NCBI GenBank assembly: GCA_947034895.1
Contig: OX344763.1
Location: forward strand, 20,677,001 to 20,741,000
Source of the DNA: Rhytidiadelphus loreus
Lineage: Eukaryota > Streptophyta > Bryopsida > Hypnales > Hylocomiaceae
DNA length: 64,000 bases
Direction: 5' to 3'
Shown here piece after piece: positions 10,386-21,121 of this stretch. Under the pieces are notes generated by a model, which was not told the origin of the DNA, made no database searches, and saw only the letters and a program-made list of their open reading frames with translations. The stretch's first letter is position 1. Each line of letters begins with the position of its first letter. Made by a program: the position numbers and the translations under genes.

Positions 10386-12140
10386 ATCTATTAATGCATG
10401 GACTTTTCTTTTCTTTCTTAGTACATGTTTATAGATTGTGATATTTTTTTCCATTTTTCCTTGCGCTGGGAAAGTGGCGATACTAAATGTTACGGAGGGG
10501 CTCCAAGCTTCAACATTCATCCACGTACTAGATAGAAAATGTGATACTAAGTATCTAAAATTCTATTTTCATTTACATTGTGGCGATTTCATTGAAGACT
10601 TTTCTAGAAGTTGAAGTTTTTCTAGCAATTTCATCCAAAATTTTCCTAAAAAATTCCTATAGCTTATAGCTAGCCTAAATTTTTTGTTGCTTTTGAGCAC
10701 CAAATCTCAAGGGAAAAAAAAAGGATTGTGAGCTCAATCCCATTTGTGTTGCAAAATTTATGGAATACTAGTTTATACTTTATACTATATTTGGGGAGCC
10801 ATTAGGGTTGAGGTCGGTTGTGGTACAAATGGATTCCTTATTGATTATCTGAACAAAAGTTAAATCTTTGCAATTGTTTTAGAAGAAGTTGTTGTTAACT
10901 AATTTTTTTCTTATTAATTAATTTCATTGTTAATTCTTAATTTTATTGTAAATGACTTATTTCATTGTTAATGACTAATTTTATTGTTAATAACTAATTC
11001 AATTGTTAATAACCAATGTTATGATTATTAACCATTGCAATTGTAACAATAATGTCTTTGTAATTGTTTTGACATGAGATGTTCATTATGTATTTTTGGA
11101 TGTAGACTCAAATTACATACTATGTTACACACACTAATTTTGGTAAATTACATGCCTAATAACTAAATTTCTTGTACGGACACAAATCTATAAATGAAAG
11201 TCATTGTTGGACTTATATCATACTCCAACCATCTATGAAAGAATGTGTGTTTTTATCAATTTGGATGACATATACCAAAAAAAAGAATATGGTAGGAAAA
11301 CATTATGCTACTAGGAATAATATATATGGTAAAACCAGATTTACATTTATTATTGAATTCATCCAAGTTTTCTCGAATTGCGTGTTTAATAAATGACAAA
11401 GATTATGGCTAGATATCTTTTTTGCAATATCCACTCTTGTTTCATTGTCTCAAAAAAAAAGGGGGTCACAAGAAGTCAATGAACTTCCTTTTTCCAAATA
11501 AAATAAATAGGAAGAGAGCGAAAAAGGTTAAATAAATAAATAAAAACATCTCTCATCTATTTTGAAATAGGTAAAGTACGAATAAAAAGGAAAAGTCTAA
11601 AAAAGTCTAAAATGTATGTTTCCTATATTTGAATTAGAATAAATAGGAAAAAAAACCCAACTTGCTTTTATTTTTGGAAATAGAAAAAATAATAAGAGAA
11701 TGTAAATGATGTATGACTTACATTTTTTTAGGGATTGAAAAAACAACTATTTGAATTCAATGACCATGAAAGTAAAACTCCTTTCAAGTGCATACTAGCA
11801 CATTTTATTCAAGAAATAATACAAGTCTTCAACATCAATTACCAACTAATTTATTTTCATTTTCTTATTTTCCTTGCGTCCATTATATACTACGGAATCA
11901 AAAAGGACCAAGAACATTTGAATTCAAAAGTTGTTATACTTTGCATAACAATGTGTAAAAGGCCATATTCAATATATACAATTTGACAAATAGCCCATTG
12001 AGTAATTGTTTTTCTAAAGACAAGGCGCGTAGCATAAAATTCCTTCATATATTATAGGAAAATATTACAAAGTAAGCAACACATAATTGGCCACCAAGCT
12101 CATTGCTTGCAGCACTAAACTCTTGCTCTAGACTATCCTA
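10386..12140. other. AT-rich spacer
   Basis: No gene recognised. The segment carries an AT-rich minisatellite (10891-11035) and poly-A-rich unique DNA. The far end adjoins the 3' end of the kinase-like gene. Confidence 0.5.
10891..11035. repeat. AT-rich degenerate tandem repeat
   Basis: Repeated units of roughly 20-25 bp resembling TTATTGTTAATGACTAATTT, drifting along the array. A simple minisatellite without coding potential. Confidence 0.7.
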
Positions 12141-13733
12141 TTACAAAGGTGAGTCTCGGAACACCAATTCGGGGGGCATCATGGACCATGGTGGAGACAT
12201 AAGGGAATTTGTGATCTCTATACACGTTGGTCTCTTCTTTGGGTCAGTGTTCACGAGTTCACGCAACTTCATTCCAAAGTACATTGATCCCTCGCGGTTC
12301 TTGAACAAATCCTTGTCCCAATCGTCCATATCACCAATTCTCATCCATTCGGTCAACTTCCCAATAGAATACGAGTCTGACTGTTGCGTATATTTATACC
12401 GTTGTTGCATGATCGGTATGCTTGTATCGGAATTTGGAGGTCCATATGCATAAAACAACTCCGGGGCAACCCACCAACGACCTTCTCGGTATTGATCCCT
12501 CTCGGCCTCAGATGGCTTTCCAAAATGTGAAGGCACGTTTTCGTCAAAACGACTTGATATTCCAAAATCACAAATTCCAATGTTGATTATGTCGTTTGAA
12601 TAATCCGGAAAATGCAACATGATGTTCATGGGAGACAAGTCATTGTGTAGCACGCGGCACTTGTGCATGAGATTTGTCACATATACTAAAGCCCATGCCA
12701 ACTTTGCCTTGTGCCTTCGGAAGAGACCAAGTTCTTTTTGTTTCTCTTCAGGAAGTCTTGTGGCTTTTTGCATTTCATGCCAGTCAATGGTTGGTGATAC
12801 AGAACGATCTAAATGCCTCAACTCATTCAAATGGCCCCCATTCCACCACAAAGTGTATGCTTCATTCGTGCAAGAATGAATGGCAAAAAACTTAATGATG
12901 CCAGGGTGGTTCAAGGGGCATGCAAGGGCCTCCATGGATCGTTGCGCTCTCCCCTCGCGCGGGTTTATTGCCTTGGATACTTTCCCAGCAAAAGTGATAT
13001 AGCTTGGAATTGTATCCATTCCTTCAATGCGTACCTTACGCACTTTTGCATACCCCCCTTCACGTTCAAAAGCACTAAGGGGCACCACTTTCGCCGTATC
13101 GGGGATCCACGTGATACACAATCCACCATCTCGTGCAAATGCTGCCTGCACCGCTGCATTTTTCCACTTAAAACCCCTTGCCGAGACTCTTGCCAATTTC
13201 TTCACTGCGCTGGACCACCACTCCATTTTTTGGCGGAATGCCTTGATGTCTTCTGATTCCTCTACTATCGGAAGAAACGGTCGATGTTCCTCCATCAATT
13301 TCTTGGTATTGAACATCACCGCTTTCAATGTGTTATCAAGCCATTCAAATAGTCTCGAAGAATATGTCAAGTCAATGTCTGCGAAATCATCGGATCCCTT
13401 TAGCTTGGTTAAAATCCGTGCTTGTAAATCGTTTGGCAAGGCCACACTACCAGTTGTAGGACACCTCAAATAGCTTGCCTCCAAGAATTGTACACTTTTC
13501 CCTGCGTACCACTGGAGACACGCTTCGTATACATATCGGGTATAACTCGGGGGAGGATAGTTGGAGTCCTTGTCATGTGTTGACTTCTGCTTCTTGCCCT
13601 TCCGTCGCTCTTGACTCCCTCCTTCTTCGTTTTCATTTACAGCTATCGGAACCTCGAAAAAAATTGGATCATCAAGGTCCAGATCCCATAAAGACTTTCT
13701 CCTTGTAGTGTTGCCTTCATGTGGAAAAGCCAT
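12141..13733 (-). CDS. Protein-kinase-like gene
   Basis: A single uninterrupted frame of 530 codons from ATG 13733. The N-terminal ~200 residues are not recognised. The C-terminal ~300 residues look like a eukaryotic protein kinase: catalytic loop HNDLSPMNIML (about residue 363; HND in place of HRD, catalytic Asp and Asn kept), metal-binding CDFG (about 389), an APE-like WWVAPE (about 420), a helix-F-like DSYSIG and a late DPKKRPT. The glycine loop and the VAIK lysine are hard to place; AGKVSKAIN is a candidate. It could therefore be active or a pseudokinase. Intronless structure plus the same upstream cluster and TTTCACCTAC box as the WCH genes suggest it moves or duplicates with them. The substrate is unknown. 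Confidence 0.75.
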   Translation of the reverse strand: MAFPHEGNTTRRKSLWDLDLDDPIFFEVPIAVNENEEGGSQERRKGKKQKSTHDKDSNYPPPSYTRYVYEACLQWYAGKSVQFLEASYLRCPTTGSVALPNDLQARILTKLKGSDDFADIDLTYSSRLFEWLDNTLKAVMFNTKKLMEEHRPFLPIVEESEDIKAFRQKMEWWSSAVKKLARVSARGFKWKNAAVQAAFARDGGLCITWIPDTAKVVPLSAFEREGGYAKVRKVRIEGMDTIPSYITFAGKVSKAINPREGRAQRSMEALACPLNHPGIIKFFAIHSCTNEAYTLWWNGGHLNELRHLDRSVSPTIDWHEMQKATRLPEEKQKELGLFRRHKAKLAWALVYVTNLMHKCRVLHNDLSPMNIMLHFPDYSNDIINIGICDFGISSRFDENVPSHFGKPSEAERDQYREGRWWVAPELFYAYGPPNSDTSIPIMQQRYKYTQQSDSYSIGKLTEWMRIGDMDDWDKDLFKNREGSMYFGMKLRELVNTDPKKRPTCIEITNSLMSPPWSMMPPELVFRDSPL

Positions 13734-13833
13734 GTTGTACTTAGGAACAATTCAAAACCGTAGTTCAAAATTCGTAGATTGAAAGGGTAAAAATTCCCCC
13801 CCCAATTGAAACCCCAGCCCACGGGCACGCATC

Positions 13834-13860
13834 CAGCCACCTGAAGGTAGGTGAAAGATA
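13834..13860 (-). promoter_or_regulatory. TTTCACCTAC..GTGGCTG box of the kinase-like gene
   Basis: On the minus strand the sequence reads TCTTTCACCTACCTTCAGGT followed by GGCTG. It is about 100 bp upstream of the kinase ATG and between that ATG and motif cluster 3. It is very similar to the boxes at about 9883, 16249 and 19341. Confidence 0.5.
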
Positions 13861-13909
13861 GTGCGCAAGGCTAAAGTAAGGTGAGAATCGAAAGTGGGGC
13901 TAACGCTTA

Positions 13910-14335
13910 AGTACCCGAAGTCGCCTCAGGGCGCGTGCGTTTGGGTGACTGCGGATCGGGAGGGGGCGACTGCGGGTCTGAGGAGGGACGACTGCGGGTC
14001 TGAAGACAGCGGGAATGGGCGACTGCGCATTTTTGGAGCGCTGAAATGGGCGACTGCGCATCAAGGGCGACTGCAGATCGTGGGCGACCGCGGGTACCAA
14101 CTAAACCATCCCGAAACTTGCACACGCGGTCGCCCACAAAGAAGTCTCTTCGACCCGCAGTCGCCCCCTACGCACAGTCGCCCCACTGGAGATTGAGTTT
14201 GCATTTTCCAGAAAATTAGTCTCCCTCCTTGACCCGCAGTCGCCCCCTACGCATAGTCGCCCTGATTCAAATGTGTTTTTTGCTTCGTCGATGACCCGCG
14301 GTCGCCCCTGACCCGAGGTCGCCCTAAACCAACAA
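13910..14335. repeat. GC-rich motif cluster 3 (inverted arms)
   Basis: From 13910 to about 14100 the plus strand carries GGGCGACTGCGGGTC; from about 14120 to 14330 it carries GACCCGCAGTCGCCC. The left arm has the sense orientation for the kinase-like gene. The right arm faces rightward like cluster 4. Confidence 0.85.
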
Positions 14336-14631
14336 CCAATCTGACCCAACACTAATTAGCATCTGCAGTATATTCTAATTGATTTTTCCTTATCTCACAT
14401 CCAAAATTGGTAATAAATGTTAGGCGTCAGTTCATATCAAAGACATAGCAAGGCAATGGAAGAATTATTCTCACAATGTGAAGGGTTTCCCAAACCCTAA
14501 ACCCTAGACCCTAGACCTTGGAAAACAATAATACAACTTTTATCTAGAATCAAATCCTTAAACCTACATAAAATACTTACACATCCTACACGAGATGTAG
14601 TGTTTTAGACCTAAAACAGAATCATGTCTTT

Positions 14632-15165
14632 TTTGTCTTGTTGAATTTGTAAACAAAATGGAGGAAGTAACATATGATTAAAGGGAATTAGAAACAATAA
14701 AGGAGAGGTCCCCAAAAAAACACCATCTCGTGAATCATGCCCAAATAAATCTAATTACACCTCCCCACTATTAGAATGTACATAAAACTTTCATTTGGAA
14801 CTTCTTGCCAAAGGAGTGTTGGAGAGCTAATGCAAAACCTAGGATTTGTTTGTCTTGTTGAATTTGTAAACAAAATGGAGGAAGTAACATATGATTAAAG
14901 GGAATTAGAAACAATAAGGGAGAGGTCCCAAAAAAAACACCATCTCGTGAATCATGCCCAAATAAATCTAATTACACCTCCCCACTATTAGAATGTACAT
15001 AAAACTTTCATTTGGAACTTCTTGCCAAAGGAGTGTTGGAGAGCTAATGCAAAACCTAGGATTTGTTTGTCTTGTTGAATTTGTAAACAAAATGGAGGAA
15101 GTAACATATGATTAAAGGGAATTAGAAACAATAAGGGAGAGGGGTCCCAAAAAAAAAATTAATCT
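14632..15165. repeat. 217-bp tandem repeat, about 2.4 units
   Basis: Near-identical units start at about 14632, 14849 and 15066, each containing TTGTCTTGTTGAATTTGTAA and ATCATGCCCAAATAAATCTA; the third is cut short where cluster 4 begins. A degenerate telomere-like run (CCTAAACCCTAGACCCTAGA) precedes the array near 14496. Confidence 0.9.
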
Positions 15166-15184
15166 TGTGAAACATGCCCATACC

Positions 15185-16195
15185 TGTAGTCGCCCAAAGC
15201 GCAGTCGCCCTAGAACCCCAGGTCTGATTTTGGAAGTGATCTGGGGACCCGCAGTCGCCCCCTACGCGCAGTCGCCCTGATAGAAGGGGGGAGATTGCAT
15301 TTTCAAAATTTCTGGTGTCTCCCACCTTGACCCGCACTCGCCCCCTACGCGCAGTCGCCCTGATGGAAGGGGGGAGATTGCATTTTCAAAATTTCTGGTG
15401 TCTCCCACCTTGACCCGCACTCGCCCCCTACGCGCAGTCGCCCTGATGGAAGGGGGGAGATTGCATTTTCAAAATTTCTGGTGTCTCCCACCTTGACCCG
15501 CACTCGCCCCCTACGCGCAGTCGCCCTGATGGAAGGGGGGAGATTGCATTTTCAAAATTTCTGGTGTCTCCCACCTTGACCCGCACTCGCCCCCTACGCG
15601 CAGTCGCCCTGATGGAAGGGGGGAGATTGCATTTTCAAAATTTCTGGTGTCTCCCACCTTGACCCGCACTCGCCCCCTACGCGCAGTCGCCCTGATGGAA
15701 GGGGGGAGATTGCATTTTGAAATAGTTAGGTTGCTCCCACCTTGACCCGCAGTCGCCCCCTACGCGCAGTCGCCTTGATGGAAGGGGGGGAGATTGCATT
15801 TTCGAAATTTTTGGTGTCTCCCATCTTGACCCGCAGTCGCCCCCTACGCGCAGTCGCCCTGATAGAGGGCGGAAAAGTATTTGGTGTCTCCCTCCCCTTC
15901 CATATGGGCGACTGCGCGTAGGGGGCGACTGCGGGTCAAGGAGTTTGCATTTTCTCCTTGACCTGCAGTCGCCCCCTATGCGCAGTCGCCCTGATGGAGG
16001 GGGGATTTTGAAATGTGTTTCCCCCTCGAGGACCCGAGGTCGCCCTGACCCGCGGTCGCCCTGATCCGAGGTCGCCCTTGAAAGACGCGAGGAATCCTTG
16101 GACCGGATCCGCGGTCGCCCCACGCGCAGTCGCCCCATGCGCTGTCGCCCTAGTATCCGTGTTAGGGTTAGCGCATGCGCCCCTGGCGACCGCGG
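15185..16195. repeat. GC-rich motif cluster 4 with 83-bp satellite
   Basis: C-rich strand on plus (GACCCGCACTCGCCCCCTAC, GCGCAGTCGCCC). From about 15280 to 15790 the motif pair is embedded in an 83-bp tandem unit; the word TGATGGAAGG recurs at 15361, 15444, 15527, 15610 and 15693. A short G-rich inversion lies at 15905-15945. Orientation suits a plus-strand gene to the right. Confidence 0.9.
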
Positions 16196-16248
16196 ATATT
16201 TCATGGGCTGTTCCAGCCTGTGGTCCATAATTTTCATAACTGCGCCTT

Positions 16249-16275
16249 GTAGTTCACCTACCTTGTAGTGGCTGA
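16249..16275 (+). promoter_or_regulatory. TTTCACCTAC..GTGGCTG-type box
   Basis: TAGTTCACCTACCTTGTAGT followed by GGCTG, between cluster 4 and the multi-exon locus starting near 16.4 kb. This is the same box as upstream of WCH copies 2 and 3 and the kinase. Confidence 0.45.
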
Positions 16276-16397
16276 ATGTGGGCCCAATGTTGTGGAGGTC
16301 TCGTGGTTTTTTTGGTTTCCCACAAACAGCCAACAATACAACAGACACTTCTTGTATACTTCAATGAACCCAAAATCTTTTCCATTAGTTTAGGATA

Positions 16398-17713
16398 GTG
16401 AGAATATCAAAGCCATTTGATGTAGAGGGCCTTGAAACGGCAATTGCATTCATTGTGGCAAAGTTGTTGAATAATAAGGATGCACACACAAATGGGTGTG
16501 AAGTCACCAAAAAAGGGTACACTAAATTCACATTTAAAACAATTAGCAATTCAAATGAAAATGATTCATTTGGTTCTTCATTGATTTTCTTTCATTTTTG
16601 GGTGTTATAGTAACATAGGGGGGCCTCAATTGTTATGTAACCTATTCAAATTTAATCTTCTTGCATTGCTAATGATTAGTTATTTGGCTCCTTACAGGCT
16701 TAATGGCAGGTGTTCAATTTAGCAAGTGCTCAGAGGAAGTCATAATTATTCTCGACCATGAATATTTCCGGTAAAAATTTGTTTAGTTTGCGTTTGACTT
16801 CCTTATTGTCATCCACTTGTATTGTAGACAATGTCTTTTTAATAGGTGGGAGAATCACCATGACAATGACTATTCTATTGGAATTGATTTGTGATCTTTG
16901 AAATAGGATTAAGGACTTTTGGAAAGGCTACAAATTGTATTGCTTTGCTCATTATGGCCAATGCAATGAGTCCAAAGGCCATTTCCAAGCCAGCAAAATG
17001 GGTGAGTAAAATATTGCCCTTCATTTTGTATAGGTGATTTGAATCCTTGAATAATGAAATGAACATGTATTAATGAACATTTCTAGTTGGATAGTTAGTG
17101 GTGGACATTTCATCTCACTATTAGTGCTTATTTGCTGCAGGACGAGTGATGTGTTTGATACAAAACACACGCGATATTGTTTGGGGAGCCAAATTTGATG
17201 AGGCCATTAGGGAGGGGTGGGCCATGATGGAAAAATATGTGTGGGTTCGGCAAGGAAAAGATTGCACAAACCTCAGGTTCGGTTGTTCTAGTATAGAACT
17301 TGTATTATAAGATTATATGCTAAAAATACCCATATGTAGTTGTTATGTTTTAATATTCATTGATATGGGGGGCCGGGAGATGCAGGGCTTTATTAGAAGA
17401 ATTTGAGGATGTCGAGAAACTTTTCGAGTCTGAGAATGGATGCTTGTTGTTACAACTCATTAAGGTTAGTGCAATACCACAACACGAGTTAATATACTTG
17501 CTAGGTTAGTATTGTTTGTACCCCATTCTGTGAATATCATATGTACTAATGACAATTCCACCTTAGGATGATGAGCACGGGACAGAACGCGCATTTACAC
17601 AATCTCTGAGCGTTCAAATCAACACCACGGATATCTTTGAGCAGACCAATAATAGGTTAAACCAAGCTCGCGCAAACTTGGACAACCTTGTGCCACGGGA
17701 AAATCGTTCGTGA
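16398..17713 (+). CDS. Uncharacterised multi-exon gene or relic
   Basis: Several short exons with usable splice signals. A first open segment at 16398-16610 has an uncertain start. The next, about 16699-16770, encodes LMAGVQFSKCSEE and more. One around 16908-17000 (KDFWKGYKLYCFAHYGQCNE) ends at a GTGAGT donor. Then come an exon at about 17140-17276 (RVMCLIQNTRDIVWGAKFDE), one ending before GTTAGT near 17464, and a last one from about 17567 to the TGA at 17711-17713 (ending LVPRENRS). Frames join in phase for the last three exons. Joining the exons around 16.84-16.9 kb needs an implausibly short intron across a TGA, so part may be broken. No family recognised. Confidence 0.4.
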
Positions 17714-18969
17714 CTAGAGACATTGTTGTGGTGCATCAAACGGCAGCCTTGTACCATGGCATAAGACCCTATTTTGATTTTTGAGTTGGGATCATAAAAA
17801 GAAATAAGTTATTTATGAAGATAATAGTACTAAAGTCATGCTAGACATGTGAAATAGCAATGTGCTTGACAAAGAACTTCATTTTACATTTCTATACTAT
17901 GATTTTGCTAAACAATGCATGGATTGTTTATCTCAGATGGATGATCATATTTTGCTAAACAGTCCATGGTATATGAATGTTTAATCGGTTAGTGCCCAAT
18001 ACTTTAATGGTTTACATATGTGACCCCTCCCAAAAAATATATACCCATAAATGTGACCCCCCCAATAAAATATATACCCATAAATGTTGTGGCTTGTTAT
18101 TCTTGGTTCACAAGTTTGAAATCCCCAAATATTGAAAATGTACAAACGTATGCCCTTGATTTAATCCCTTTGTTTGTAAATATGATGGCTACACTTTTAA
18201 TTAATATGAAACAAGTTTTATTGTTTGGATACCTATGAATGTACAGATAAATAAAATTTGAACAAAACTATGAAATCAGCTGGGAAATAGCTATGACAAT
18301 TAATTGTGACAATTAGTTCCCAACTACACCTTCACGGTGCTTGATGAAGCACATGATGAAAGTTATATGGGAGCTCATGCTGTCACATCCAATCCTTATG
18401 AGATATTTGAACAACCATCTTACTACACCTATCCTATGCATTGTATAATTGATTATATTGAGTTTTGTTCTCTCACGCAATTTATAATGTGTCAATCACA
18501 CTTGACCATAAATGAATAAAAGGTATTTATTCCTCAATTCCCAAACCCCTTCTTTTGGAGCTCTCCGAAAGTGGTCTACATTGATCAAGAATCCCACATT
18601 CTTCATAGTTGGATCTTGTTTTACAATGGATTCACCATACAAATTCAAACTAAACATAATAGAGATTGCATTGGAAAATAAAACGCAACCATGTGAATTA
18701 TGGATGGTAAATTTCTTATGTTTGATTATTTTCTTATTGAAATTGCAGAAGTGATGTTAGGGTGGGAATCCTCTTTTTGCATGTCAAATCTAATAAGTTG
18801 CAACAATAATTAATAAAATGGCTAAAGATGCATAACCCAAATTTTTAAATAAAAGATGAAAAGGTGCAATACATTTTTATGAAGTGCATTGGTAACTAAA
18901 ATTTATGTCCACAATTTTGTGTAAGAGAACTTCAAAGTGAAAGTCTTAGAGGTTCAGAAATTCAAAATC
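17714..18969. other. AT-rich spacer
   Basis: No supported gene. A short duplication of ATATATACCCATAAATGT with TGACCCC lies near 18018-18086. The small frames here have no coding character. Confidence 0.45.
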
Positions 18970-19290
18970 CCGCCCTATACCTGCAGTCGCCCACCCGCGG
19001 TCGCCCCACTGTAGGGGTCCAGAAATTACTCTGTGGTGCCCCACACGCGGTTGCCCATCCCCAGTAGCCCCAGACCCGCAGTCGCCCTACCCGCAGTCGC
19101 GCAGGACCCCAGTACTTCTATAGCCATCGACCCGCGGTCGCCCATCCCTAGTGGCCCCAGACCCGCAGTCGCCCTACCCGCAGTTGCCTTCGCAGTCGGC
19201 CCCTTAGACCCGCAGTCGTCCTACCCGCGGTCGCTCTCAGACCTGCACGCGCCCCTTCCCGCACTCGCCCAGGGCGATTGCGGGTTAATT
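18970..19290. repeat. GC-rich motif cluster 5
   Basis: C-rich motif (GACCCGCAGTCGCCC, CACCCGCGGTCGCCC) on the plus strand with variable spacers, ending in a single G-rich copy near 19270. It lies about 220 bp upstream of WCH copy 3 in the standard sense orientation. Confidence 0.85.
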
Positions 19291-19340
19291 AGCTGTCTCC
19301 CCACCCAACTTCGCCACTTTCCCTTTTTGCTGCGTATTGC

Positions 19341-19475
19341 CTTTCACCTACTTTACAGTGGCTGATTGCATGCTTGGGAGCTTGGGTTTTGAGTTTCACT
19401 TACATGTGGCTCATGTTCTTGATTTTACTCCATCACTCACTAATCGCTAGATAATACTTTGCGGTTTAGGGTTAA
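19341..19475 (+). promoter_or_regulatory. Shared upstream boxes of WCH copy 3
   Basis: CTTTCACCTACTTTACAGTG then GCTG at 19341-19364, followed by TTTGCGGTTTAGGGTTAAG near 19458. Both boxes also occur, in the same order and orientation relative to the gene, upstream of WCH copy 2. Confidence 0.5.
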
Positions 19476-19513
19476 GTTTAGATTCCTTGCCCCAAATCTC
19501 AAGAGCATCTCCA

Positions 19514-21121
19514 ATGGTGGACCACAAGAAGAAGACCAAGGCAAAAGGAGCCATGCACCCTAGGCAACGACGCATCCTTTTGGACCCAGCGTGTGTGGCC
19601 TACCGAAGTTGGGATCGAATTACGGGCCACTGGACCGCCAAGACTTGTAAGTCCTTCGTGGGGTGGTGCCACATCGACAAGTTATTCCCCTATCATTGGC
19701 ACTACACGAATCGGCGCAACAATACGGCCAATTTGCATCCATGCCGTAATGATGCATTTGTGCAACATTGTATCGAAATTTATCGATACTTGTATGGCAC
19801 ATATTTAGTGCCCAGGAGCGAAGTCCCGTATTTCATATGTGCAATGGTGTATGCGGAACTCATTTTGTTTGGAAGCGTGGATTGGAGTTCAATCAAGGGA
19901 GTGAAGCATGCTCGCCTTCCACCGACAAAAGACATCCCAAGGGCAGCTCTATCTGCCAATCCACGTGAAGGGCTAGGCCAGAAGAAAAACTTGAAGGTGG
20001 GAGTGCCCGATGAGCAGTTTCATTGGACGTCATCTGATTCATCTTCGGGAGAGGAAGACAACCTTAGTGAAGACCCTCCAATGCAGCCCCAAAACATGGC
20101 GATGGTGGCTTCTACTTCACAAAATTTACCTCCCCCGAGAATGGAAGAAGAGGGTGAACCAGCTAGGCAACCACAAAATCTTGATATTTTGCCTCTTGCT
20201 ATGGTGAATCCGATTACAGTCCCTCGCACTGAAGAAGACGAAGTTTTGCAGTATGTGCTTGCATGCATGCAAGAAGCAGAAGATGATGTTTTTTGGACAG
20301 AGATGGAAACAGAAGAAGATGTGAAGCCTTCTTTGTTCCAATTGGATTGTGTTGATGACATGTACCGAAGTGAGGAATTTGTTGAAGATGGAACTGTCCC
20401 TGACACAGTAATGTTGGACACCAAAGTTGTTTACAAAGCTCAACTCAAGAAGCTTCTAAATGAGTTGGATGAAAAGCATCTAGAATGTGAGAAGCTTCGC
20501 AATCAAGAAACGCAAACTTTGAGTGGAGATATTGTGAATAGCTTACGTGCTGAACTTGAAAGTCGGCAAGTTCTTTTGTCAACGCAAATAACAAAGATTT
20601 TAGACTTCGAAGCATTTTACCTTAGATTCTCTTCTCGGCATGCTGGAGGATCTAGTTCTTCTAGCAATGAGTTTGCAAAAGAACGGCTTGCCAAAATTAT
20701 GGAAGCATGCAAGCTGGAGGAAGATCAGATAGACTTGGAGAAGCGAGGGGTGGAAGAAGCACGATCAAGATTAAATTCCTTGAAAGCATTAAAGGACAAA
20801 GCCCCCCTTGACCGTGTTGCAGAAATGTGTGGTTGGAAAGACGTGGCTACTAAACAAGCATTGTCTCTTACGGAAGTAGTTGACTTGAAAAAGAAGCTTG
20901 GGGTTTCTTTGTCATTGGATCCAAAATTGGAAGAACATCGGGATGCACTGAAGGCGGTTTTGAAGTTCCAAAAATCATACAAGCAATTTTGGTTGGAAAA
21001 GAAGTTGGGGAAGGATGACCGATACCTTAGGATTTTGCAGTTGGAAGGTAGGAAAGTCTTGTATGAGATGGAACGTGAGGCTCATGACCGCAAAGAAAAG
21101 GCCAAAATGGATGTTGAATGA
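19514..21121 (+). CDS. WCH-family copy 3, intact coiled-coil protein
   Basis: An uninterrupted frame of about 535 residues. I use the ATG at 19514 because the frame opens upstream only with TTG codons. The basic N-terminus has DHKKKTKAK. The family domain has FVGWCHIDKLFPYHWHY, NNTANLHPC, the FVQHCIEIYRYLY helix, EVPYFICAMVYAE and VDWSSIKG. Then come an acidic linker (WTSSDSSSGEEDNLSEDPP) and a long C-terminal coiled coil with Leu/Lys/Glu heptads. It is more divergent from copies 1 and 2 than they are from each other. No RING. Start-proximal boxes and the upstream cluster match those of copy 2, which argues for descent as a unit. The role is unknown. The 3' neighbour is the hAT locus with its own cluster. 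Confidence 0.7.
   Translation: MVDHKKKTKAKGAMHPRQRRILLDPACVAYRSWDRITGHWTAKTCKSFVGWCHIDKLFPYHWHYTNRRNNTANLHPCRNDAFVQHCIEIYRYLYGTYLVPRSEVPYFICAMVYAELILFGSVDWSSIKGVKHARLPPTKDIPRAALSANPREGLGQKKNLKVGVPDEQFHWTSSDSSSGEEDNLSEDPPMQPQNMAMVASTSQNLPPPRMEEEGEPARQPQNLDILPLAMVNPITVPRTEEDEVLQYVLACMQEAEDDVFWTEMETEEDVKPSLFQLDCVDDMYRSEEFVEDGTVPDTVMLDTKVVYKAQLKKLLNELDEKHLECEKLRNQETQTLSGDIVNSLRAELESRQVLLSTQITKILDFEAFYLRFSSRHAGGSSSSSNEFAKERLAKIMEACKLEEDQIDLEKRGVEEARSRLNSLKALKDKAPLDRVAEMCGWKDVATKQALSLTEVVDLKKKLGVSLSLDPKLEEHRDALKAVLKFQKSYKQFWLEKKLGKDDRYLRILQLEGRKVLYEMEREAHDRKEKAKMDVE

Noticed and set aside
9863..10520. Several long overlapping frames on both strands with Arg/Pro/Ser/Gly-rich repeats
   Set aside because: They are translations of the GC-rich motif cluster in different frames. 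The same happens at 3429-3800, 13894-14352, 15677-16348, 19033-19365 and 25785-26298.
14492..14517. Telomere array
   Set aside because: Only about three degenerate CCCTAAA/CCCTAGA units; too short and imperfect to be a chromosome end.
15185..16195. CRISPR-like pattern of short repeats with spacers
   Set aside because: Units vary in sequence, switch strand and form a minisatellite; the DNA is eukaryotic and no cas genes exist.
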